From positions 1 through 45,132 of the forward strand of contig CALUSA010000009.1 in assembly GCA_944323275.1 (NCBI GenBank): a stretch of 45,132 bases of DNA. Reading direction: 5' to 3'. The notes below the pieces were generated by a model that ran no database searches, was not told the origin of the DNA, and saw only the letters and a list, made by a program, of their open reading frames with translations. This document shows, one piece after another, positions 36,986-43,254 of this stretch. Source of the DNA: Candidatus Gastranaerophilales bacterium (GTDB taxonomy: Bacteria > Cyanobacteriota > Vampirovibrionia > Gastranaerophilales > Gastranaerophilaceae). Both the position numbers and the translations under genes were made by a program. The first letter of the stretch is position 1; each line of letters opens with the position of its first letter.

Positions 36986-37822
36986 CTATTTGTTTTTTTT
37001 CAATTCTTCTGCAAGTTTTGCAAATTCTTCTATTGAAAAAGTTTCACCTCTGATATTTTCGGTTATGCCGAGTTGTTCAAGCGTTTTTATAACAGTTTCT
37101 TTGTCAAAACCGCCGTTTATAAGCGAATTTTTTATATTCTTTCTTCTTGCTCCAAAACAGGATTTTATGACCCGTTTTAGAAACGTATAGTCGCTTACGG
37201 CAACTCTGGGTTTAGAATTAATTTTGATTCTGACAAGTGCGGAATCAACTTTAGGCGAAGGATAAAAAGAACGCCTGCCGACTTTTTGTATTATTTCAAC
37301 ATCAGCGTTAAACTGTGCAAGTATGGATAAAAGACCGTATTGTTTAGATGGTGAATGTTCGTTAGCAACAAGCCTTTGAGCAACTTCCCATTGAACCATG
37401 AGTATTATTTCCGAGATTCTTTTACGATTTTCATTTTCGAGTTCATCGATTTCGCCTAACAGATGAGCCAGTATGGGGCTTGTAATATAATACGGTATAT
37501 TTGCAACGACTTTAAATGTTGTGTCTTCTAAATCTTTTAAATTAACTTTTAAAATATCATTATGTACCAGTTTAAAATTATCTTTGTTTATATAGGATAA
37601 CGCCTCAACAGCATCTTCATCCAGTTCAACAGCATAAACTTTTTTTGCTTTTTTTACTATATTTTCCGTGACAAAACCTGCACCGGGACCGATTTCCAGA
37701 ATTATATCATCAGCAGAAATTTCTTCAACAATCCTATTTATAATAGTTTCATCAATAAGAAAATTTTGTCCGAGTCTTTTTTTGGTTTTAAATAATTTAG
37801 CTCTTAAAAAATAATTGTTCAT
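36986..37822 (-). CDS. ksgA: 16S rRNA dimethyladenosine transferase
   Basis: KsgA dimethylates two adjacent adenosines near the 3' end of 16S rRNA. The start at 37822 gives 278 residues, opening with FLRAKLFKTKKRLGQNFLID. SAM-binding motif ILEIGPGAGFVTENI and catalytic NIPYYITSPI are present. GGGTATAAG (minus strand, 37843-37835) lies 12 bases upstream as a probable -10 element; no Shine-Dalgarno site is seen, so the leader is very short. It is divergent from the spermidine-synthase-like gene, with a 38-base shared promoter region. Confidence 0.95.
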   Translation of the reverse strand: MNNYFLRAKLFKTKKRLGQNFLIDETIINRIVEEISADDIILEIGPGAGFVTENIVKKAKKVYAVELDEDAVEALSYINKDNFKLVHNDILKVNLKDLEDTTFKVVANIPYYITSPILAHLLGEIDELENENRKRISEIILMVQWEVAQRLVANEHSPSKQYGLLSILAQFNADVEIIQKVGRRSFYPSPKVDSALVRIKINSKPRVAVSDYTFLKRVIKSCFGARRKNIKNSLINGGFDKETVIKTLEQLGITENIRGETFSIEEFAKLAEELKKNK

Positions 37823-37834
37823 TGCGCAATCTTT

Positions 37835-37853
37835 CTTATACCCATGATACAAT
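37835..37853. promoter_or_regulatory. Overlapping divergent promoters
   Basis: Within 38 bases, TGATACAAT (37845-37853, plus) ends 7 bases before the ATG at 37861, and GGGTATAAG (minus, 37843-37835) ends 12 bases before the ksgA ATG. The upstream edges nearly touch, so the two promoters probably compete for polymerase. Confidence 0.5.
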
Positions 37854-37860
37854 AAAAACT

Positions 37861-38736
37861 ATGATTATTATACCTGAATATCTTGCCATACACGAACCTG
37901 ATGAAAAGCTGCTTGATATCATAAATAATAAGGTTTTTCACGACACTGTTCTCTATGAAAAACAGTCGGATTTTCATAATATCAGTGTTGTGCAAAATGA
38001 GATAGGGCGGTTTTTACATTACAAAGATACTTATCAGGCAGGCTTTATAGACACGCCTGTTTATAAAGGAAATTTGCCTTATATTAATTATTTTACGATT
38101 CCATATCTTATCAATCCGGATGTAAAAAATATACTACTTATAGGTTTTGGTACAGGTAAAATTGTAAATGACTGGGAGAAACTTTTTGAAAATATTGCTT
38201 CAATTGATGTTGTAGATATTGAAGAAAATATTTTTGACATTGCAGAAAAATATTTTAACTTTAAAAAATCCGACAAAATTAACTATATTCTGCAAGACGG
38301 AATTGTTTACCTCAGAGAAAATAAAAAGAAATATGATTTGATTGTTGTTGATACTGCAACGGATGACGGCATTGATGAAAGATTTTTGAGTAATGAATAT
38401 TTAAAGCTGATAAACAAATCTTTAACACCTGAAGGAATATTTGTATCAAACATGTGTTCCAGTGCTGATTTTACCCATAAAGACAACACATTTTTGCGTT
38501 CTATTCTGGAGCTGTACCATTCATTTTTCAAAAATACATTGATTTTTAAGGGTAATGAATCTGACAGAATATACTATAAAGCATTTTTTGATATTGATGT
38601 AAGGGTCATTGATATAACAAATGTTATATTAATTTCTTCCAATAAAAAAATGACCTTAAGTAATGACTACTCCGGTTATGAAACACTGAAAATAAACATA
38701 GAAGCATACATAAAAGATTTACAGAATCTCATATAG
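37861..38736 (+). CDS. Spermidine-synthase-like protein
   Basis: The 291-residue product has the spermidine synthase/methyltransferase layout: an N-terminal strand region with KQSDFHNISVVQNEIGRFLHYKDTYQAG (family: Q-S-x-Y-H-x-I...Q-S-G), the nucleotide loop NILLIGFGTGK, an acidic VDIEENIFDIAEKYF, and DLIVVDTATDDGID at the active-site aspartate position. The usual glycine loop G-G-G-D-G is altered to G-F-G-T-G, so activity as a true SpeE is uncertain. The start at 37861 follows an extended -10 by 7 bases (leaderless). Confidence 0.75.
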   Translation: MIIIPEYLAIHEPDEKLLDIINNKVFHDTVLYEKQSDFHNISVVQNEIGRFLHYKDTYQAGFIDTPVYKGNLPYINYFTIPYLINPDVKNILLIGFGTGKIVNDWEKLFENIASIDVVDIEENIFDIAEKYFNFKKSDKINYILQDGIVYLRENKKKYDLIVVDTATDDGIDERFLSNEYLKLINKSLTPEGIFVSNMCSSADFTHKDNTFLRSILELYHSFFKNTLIFKGNESDRIYYKAFFDIDVRVIDITNVILISSNKKMTLSNDYSGYETLKINIEAYIKDLQNLI

Positions 38737-39159
38737 TATTTTTATTGTCTTGAATAAAATTTCACCCTGCAAACTCAAAAAAAAACCTCCTTTTTTTAGT
38801 CCGGAGGTCTTGAAAAATATTATGAGTGTTTATTTTTCGGGTATTGTATGGTGATATTAAGTAAAGTATCTTTGTGTCTAACGAGGGTAAGAGATTTTTT
38901 TATCCTTACATTATCTATAACGAGGCAGCCACAAAAAAGTTCATTTTAAATTTAATAAAGCTTAATATAATCTGCCAATGACCGTAATAACCGGAAACAG
39001 TACAATCATTTTCAGTGCATTTTAATATTTAGTTATTTTAAAACCGACATTTTGTAATGAAAAATCAGAACAGATTTTATATAATTTTTGTATGATTCTG
39101 TTCTATGCACAATTCAATCCCTTTATATGTTTATACCTGTTTGATATATTGCTGAATCA
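38737..39159. other. Non-coding gap with two stem-loops
   Basis: Between convergent genes. ACCTCC/GGAGGT (38785-38808) with a 12-base loop forms a strong minus-strand terminator ending in nine T (38785-38777). AGAACAGA/TCTGTTCT (39067-39104) around 22 bases lies just past the exonuclease stop and may end its transcript. A GGGTATTGT (38839-38847) resembles other promoter-like boxes here. No convincing gene. Confidence 0.55.
38777..38808 (-). terminator. Minus-strand intrinsic terminator
   Basis: ACCTCC-(12)-GGAGGT followed on the minus strand by nine T. The nearest minus-strand gene ends 350 bases upstream, so it terminates read-through or an unseen RNA. Confidence 0.75.
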
Positions 39160-40083
39160 CTAATTATGTTTGTCCGGTTTTATAATCTGGATATTTCTTG
39201 TTTCAGAAAAATCAAACCTTGCCGCTTTTATTTTTTCTCTTGTTTCTTCATCCAGGCTGTGTCCGTTAACAAGTCTGTCCACAAAGCCGTTATTGAGTTT
39301 AACTGCTTTAGGCAGAGCACCTATATCATCTAATATATCTTTAATTTGTACAAAATCATAAGAATATGACTGTTTAGACTGATATACAAGAGTTTCGCCG
39401 GTCATGGATTCTACAGGTTTGCCTCCTTCATCAAAATACAGCTTGAAGATAGACTTTAAATCCTGCAGTTCAGACTGCATTGTCTGTACTGCCTGCTGAA
39501 TCCTTAAATATCTTTCAAACAGATACTCAATGTTGTCGATTTGCTTCATCTGCCAGTCATATTTTTTCTCATATAGTTTTTTCAATTTCGGGTAAGCCTG
39601 TGCAAGACCGATTGTGTCTGCCATTGCACGATGTCTTGTGTCAAATTCTACCCCAAATTTGTTCATCAAATTTTCAAGACCGTGAGATTCAAACTCCGGA
39701 TAAACTTCTTTAAATAAAAATTGGGAATCAATTCTTTGATTTTCTATAGGTTTGCCGTAAAGTCTTTTTGAAGCCTCGTTAATGAAATTATAGTCAAATA
39801 TAGCATTATGTGCGACTATAGGATAATTCCCGATAAATTCAAGAATTTTGGGCATGACTTCTTCTTCTGTCGGCTTATCGGCAACCATTTCCTCTGTAAT
39901 TCCATGTACAGCCATGCTCGATTTTCTTATATGCTGCTGTGGATTAATTAAGGTTTCATAACTGTCTTTTATAACCCCGTTTTCCAGTCTGACAGCCGCA
40001 AATTCAATCATTCTTTCTTTTTTATAATCAAGTCCTGTTGTTTCAACATCCAGAACTATTTCTATACATTTTTTTCTTGGCAT
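39160..40083 (-). CDS. DEDDh 3'-5' exonuclease (DnaQ/PolC epsilon-like)
   Basis: The 307-residue product has an N-terminal exonuclease domain (1 to about 170) with ExoI LDVETTGLD (D12, E14), ExoII AHNAIFDYNFI (D97) and ExoIII HRAMADT (H151, D156), the full DEDDh set. The remaining 130 residues are helical and charged, with no recognisable domain. DnaQ-like domains proofread for DNA polymerase III or process RNA/DNA ends. GAGGGAG precedes the ATG. The long C-terminal extension is atypical for DnaQ and may bind a partner. Confidence 0.85.
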   Translation of the reverse strand: MPRKKCIEIVLDVETTGLDYKKERMIEFAAVRLENGVIKDSYETLINPQQHIRKSSMAVHGITEEMVADKPTEEEVMPKILEFIGNYPIVAHNAIFDYNFINEASKRLYGKPIENQRIDSQFLFKEVYPEFESHGLENLMNKFGVEFDTRHRAMADTIGLAQAYPKLKKLYEKKYDWQMKQIDNIEYLFERYLRIQQAVQTMQSELQDLKSIFKLYFDEGGKPVESMTGETLVYQSKQSYSYDFVQIKDILDDIGALPKAVKLNNGFVDRLVNGHSLDEETREKIKAARFDFSETRNIQIIKPDKHN

Positions 40084-40221
40084 TCAAATCTCCCTCATAT
40101 TTATATTATCACAAACCTGTATTCGGTCATCTAATTAAAAAAACTTATTCTTTATATAAAATAATAATGCCTTTAAAAAGCAGTAATAATTAGCAATACA
40201 GGGGGTAAATGCTTACAGGAC

Positions 40222-40249
40222 TTGACTTTTTATCTTTATGAAGTAATAT
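40222..40249 (+). promoter_or_regulatory. Promoter of the lytic transglycosylase gene
   Basis: TTGACT (40222-40227) and TAATAT (40244-40249) are separated by 16 bases. Transcription would begin near 40256, leaving about 210 bases of untranslated leader before the start at 40465. Confidence 0.6.
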
Positions 40250-40255
40250 AAACAA

Positions 40256-40464
40256 GAAGCTGGTTTTTTAAACCTGTTGTGAATGTCAAAGCAATCAGAT
40301 TTGAAACACCTGTTTCCGGGGAGGGCTCCCGTTAGATTTCGGAGAGGAATCAGAATAGTTCTAAAAATATTGAGGAATTATCCGGATAAAATAAGCCGAA
40401 AATATTGAGCCCGCTGATTTAAAGCTTTTACCCCGTTTCGATTTACAAGACAGAGGATTAAAAT
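40256..40464 (+). ncRNA. Long structured 5' leader of the transglycosylase gene
   Basis: Two distant arms, AAAGC-AATCAG (40288-40298) and CTGATT-TAAA-GCTTT (40414-40428), can close a domain of about 140 bases. Inside are a GC-rich hairpin (CGGG/CCCG near 40317-40331), GATT/AATC around TCGGAGAGG (40335-40351), and a direct repeat AAAATATTGAG at 40364-40374 and 40399-40409. This suggests a ligand-sensing leader. Cyclic di-AMP (ydaO-type) leaders often control wall hydrolases, but I cannot fit its consensus. Confidence 0.45.
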
Positions 40465-41064
40465 TTGATTAGAAAGTTACTAACACTAACCTTACTACTC
40501 ATCTCCTGCATTTTAGCAAATCCGCAATACACACAAGCAGCAACGTCAAAGGCAACGGTCAAAGACTACATTGTTAAACACTCTCTGGAAATGGGAGTAG
40601 ATCCTGCTATCGGTCTGAGCATTGCTAAAATGGAATCAGGATTTGTTCATGAAAAAAGAAGCTCCTTCGGTGCAGTAGGCGTTTTTCAGTTAATGCCTTC
40701 AACCGCCAGAAGATTGGGCTACAATCCGTACCAGTTAAGTGATAACATTCGTGGCGGATTAATGTATTACAAAATGATGTATCAAAAATTCGGCTCCATG
40801 GAACTTGCACTGGCTGCGTATAATGCAGGTCCCGGAAACGTAAGTAAGTACAAAGGTGTACCGCCTTTTGCAGAAACAAAACGTTTTGTCAGCGGTATTA
40901 TGAATGAATACAACATGCAAAAAATTAACCCTGATCCGGCTATTTTGAAATACAAGCAAAACGGTGTTTACAAAGGACCTTTAACAATAGACAGAGAGGC
41001 AAATGTTATAAGAAAAACATCTCTTGAAAGTCTGCCTATCGTTACATTAACAGGTGCTATTTAA
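40465..41064 (+). CDS. Secreted lytic transglycosylase (SLT domain)
   Basis: The 199-residue product has a signal peptide (about 1-26, MIRKLLTLTLLLISCILANP) and one SLT domain: catalytic E57 in LSIAKMESGF, GVFQLMPSTARRLG, and AAYNAGPGNVSKY. It cleaves the glycan strand of peptidoglycan in the periplasm, forming 1,6-anhydro ends. A TTG start is used, with GAGGA upstream; no ATG start would keep the signal peptide. It sits behind a long structured leader, so expression is probably regulated after transcription starts. Monocistronic. Confidence 0.92.
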   Translation: MIRKLLTLTLLLISCILANPQYTQAATSKATVKDYIVKHSLEMGVDPAIGLSIAKMESGFVHEKRSSFGAVGVFQLMPSTARRLGYNPYQLSDNIRGGLMYYKMMYQKFGSMELALAAYNAGPGNVSKYKGVPPFAETKRFVSGIMNEYNMQKINPDPAILKYKQNGVYKGPLTIDREANVIRKTSLESLPIVTLTGAI

Positions 41065-41080
41065 AAAATTAAATTATAAC

Positions 41081-41130
41081 AAAAAGCATTTTGTAAAGAT
41101 TTATCAAAAAATTACAAAATGCTTTTTTTA
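41081..41130 (+). terminator. Transglycosylase terminator
   Basis: AAAAAGCATTTTGTAA (41081-41096) and TTACAAAATGCTTTTT (41112-41127) are perfect 16-base inverted repeats ending in a T-run. Confidence 0.92.
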
Positions 41131-41171
41131 TTATAAAATAATTAATATGGATATAAATTAGCTGAGGACGT

Positions 41172-41852
41172 ATGTTTAAAGAAACAAAAACGCACGAGGT
41201 CACAACCGACGTAGTTATTTTTACTATTAAAGACGACAAACTCAAAGTATTGCTGGTAAAACGTGCTAATGAACCTTTTAAAGGCAAATGGGCACTGCCG
41301 GGCGGGTATATTCGCATATCGGAAACCATTGACGAAGCTGCTTTACGTATTTTGAAAGAAAAAACAAACGTTCAAAATATTTATCTCGAACAGCTATACA
41401 CCTTTGGTGATCCTCTGCGTCACCCTGCAGCACGTGTAATTACGTGCGCATATTTTGCTCTTATACGCTCTGATGACATAGTTTTATCTTTTGAAGAAAA
41501 TACTGAGATTACAGAGGTAAAATGGCATCCGGTTAACAGTCTTCCGGCTCTGGCTTTTGACCACAAAGAAATTATAGAATATTCACTTAAACGCACACGT
41601 GAACGCCTTGAATTCTGTCCGATAGCTTTTCAGCTTTTGCCGCAAAAATTCACGCTGACGGAATTGCAAAAAGCTTATGAAATGATTCTTATGAAAAAGC
41701 TCGACAAACGTAATTTCAGAAAGAAATTCCTGTCGCTATCCATATTAAAAGAGTTGGATGAATATACAAAATCCGGCTCTAAAAGACCTGCCAGACTGTA
41801 TTCTTTTGACAAAATAACACTTGATTCCAAAAGAGGGCACTTCTTCTCTTGA
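41172..41852 (+). CDS. NrtR-like Nudix-domain transcriptional regulator
   Basis: The 226-residue product has an N-terminal Nudix domain and a C-terminal winged-helix region (about 145-215: FQLLPQKFTLTELQKAYEMIL then NFRKKFLSL, ending GSKRPARLYSFD), the layout of NrtR regulators of NAD metabolism. The Nudix box (G45-x5-E51-x7-R59) has lost key residues: I60, K64 and N66 replace Glu, Glu and Gly, so hydrolysis is unlikely; it probably senses ADP-ribose or a similar ligand. GAGGA precedes the ATG. No NAD gene is adjacent, so targets are elsewhere. Confidence 0.8.
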   Translation: MFKETKTHEVTTDVVIFTIKDDKLKVLLVKRANEPFKGKWALPGGYIRISETIDEAALRILKEKTNVQNIYLEQLYTFGDPLRHPAARVITCAYFALIRSDDIVLSFEENTEITEVKWHPVNSLPALAFDHKEIIEYSLKRTRERLEFCPIAFQLLPQKFTLTELQKAYEMILMKKLDKRNFRKKFLSLSILKELDEYTKSGSKRPARLYSFDKITLDSKRGHFFS

Positions 41853-41890
41853 TTTTTCAGGATAGTTTATAAATATTATATTAATGTAAG

Positions 41891-42004
41891 GTCAGTCACG
41901 GCGAAAGGATTTAGCTCTTTCCTTTGCTAAAACTATATATTAAAACTTATTAGACCTTATTTAATAAGATATGTAAAAAATCATAATCAAATTTTGGGTA
42001 ATTA
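41891..42004 (+). promoter_or_regulatory. Leader region of the triple-repeat protein gene
   Basis: GTCAGTCACGGCGAAAGGAT (41891-41910) resembles the ilvE leader box; AAAGGA can pair with TCCTTT just downstream (stem with loop TTTAGCTCT). GGGTAATTA (41996-42004) is a further promoter-like box 56 bases before the ATG. The order of these elements and the transcription start are unclear. Confidence 0.25.
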
Positions 42005-42060
42005 GCAAAACATTTATTGTCTGTTTTTTCAATCATTGTACAGGACTAAATGGAGAGATT

Positions 42061-43155
42061 ATGGCTATTCATTCTATCAATGTAATCAACAATATCAGTT
42101 TTACTTCAAGAAAAAGGACTAAAACGTCACAAAAAGAAACTAACCGTAGCGTAACGCCCGCAATAAAAGTTTTACCGGTTGCAATAGCAATGATTCCTGT
42201 CGGTACTGTCGTTACATCTTGTGTTCAAGATAATCGCAAGGTTTTTGAAGTAGGTTGGTTGGATGTTGCAGCTAACAGGTTAAGTGATGAGGATATCGAA
42301 AGGATAAATGAAACTCGTCAGGCACCTAAAAACACTGTCTTTCAAAAGATTAATGAAACAACAACAGAAACTTATACTGATTCTCAGGGGAATATGCAAA
42401 CCAGAATTGTAGAAACAGGCGGTTGGCATTACGAACTGGTTAATAACATAACGGGTACAGAAACAGGTACAACTGTTTTACCTGAGGGTTATACCGTACA
42501 AAAAGACATATTCGGCTTTATCGAAATTGTTGAAGATGGCTCCAAAGGAATATTTTTGAAAAAAAATAATAAAAACGAAGCAGAAATAAATAAAAAAGAT
42601 ACAATAAAAAATGATGTAGGCTTTCTACAGACTGCGACCGGATTATTGACGGATAAACAGATTGAGAACATGAACAAATCCGGTGTTGTCCCTGAGGGTA
42701 CAATTATTGTAAAAACTTCTGACGGCGGATATGAACTTGAAAATGACAGGCTTGGACTAAAAAAAGGTACAAGACAAATTCCTTCTGGATATGAAATCAG
42801 AAAAGATTTATTTGGATTTATGAAAATCGTACCGGTGGACCAAAAATCAATATTTTTAAGAAATAAAACCAAAACAATATCTGATACTGTTAAAAACAAT
42901 AAAGATATAAATTTTCTTCAAGCAGAAACAAGCCTGTTAACAGATAAACAAATTAAAGAAATCAACAAAACCAAAAAAATGCCTGAAGGTACGGTTATTG
43001 CTAAAGATGAGCTTGGAAATTATTATATTACAAGTGATATTTTTAATTTACAATCAGGTACACGAACACTGCCAAAAGGTTATGAAGTTAAAAAGGACAA
43101 GCTTGGTTTTGCAATTGTTGTACCGATTGGTACCAAAGGAATTTTGATAGATTAA
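42061..43155 (+). CDS. Unknown exported or membrane protein with three tandem repeats
   Basis: The 364-residue product has a basic N-terminus carrying NNISFTSRKR, a hydrophobic stretch (36-53, KVLPVAIAMIPVGTVVTS) ending at a cysteine (C54, lipobox-like), then three copies of one module at about 66-167, 187-267 and 284-363. Each copy has G/N-[FW]-L-x-x-A-x-x-x-L-[ST]-D-x-[DQ]-I, P-x-G-T, and P-x-G-Y-x-[VI]-[QRK]-K-D-x-[FL]-G-F ending in I-F/I-L. Copy 1 has an insertion of about 25 residues. No family recognised. GGAGAG precedes the ATG. Confidence 0.75.
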   Translation: MAIHSINVINNISFTSRKRTKTSQKETNRSVTPAIKVLPVAIAMIPVGTVVTSCVQDNRKVFEVGWLDVAANRLSDEDIERINETRQAPKNTVFQKINETTTETYTDSQGNMQTRIVETGGWHYELVNNITGTETGTTVLPEGYTVQKDIFGFIEIVEDGSKGIFLKKNNKNEAEINKKDTIKNDVGFLQTATGLLTDKQIENMNKSGVVPEGTIIVKTSDGGYELENDRLGLKKGTRQIPSGYEIRKDLFGFMKIVPVDQKSIFLRNKTKTISDTVKNNKDINFLQAETSLLTDKQIKEINKTKKMPEGTVIAKDELGNYYITSDIFNLQSGTRTLPKGYEVKKDKLGFAIVVPIGTKGILID

Positions 43156-43193
43156 TGCAAAAATAGGAACAGACTATATGCATTTTTTACAAT

Positions 43194-43231
43194 AAAAAAC
43201 AGGCACCTGTGCAATGTCAGGTACCTGTTTT
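43194..43231. terminator. Terminator between the repeat protein and nifJ
   Basis: AAAACAGGCACCTG and CAGGTACCTGTTTT (43196-43209, 43218-43231) form a 14-base stem with one mismatch and an 8-base loop. A- and T-rich arms allow it to work for both convergent genes. Confidence 0.85.
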
Positions 43232-43254
43232 AGTTTTATGAAGTTTTTAGTTGA

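Noticed and set aside
38848-38949. 33-codon frame MVILSKVSLCLTRVRDFFIL... following GGGTATTGT
   Set aside because: The ATG directly abuts the -10-like box, so it could not be in the transcript; no ribosome site, composition not convincing.
40256-40464. Match to the ydaO cyclic di-AMP riboswitch
   Set aside because: Some segments (GGAGAGGAATC, terminal pairing) are reminiscent, but the conserved CCGUCAGCUAAC-type core is missing, so the class is not assigned.
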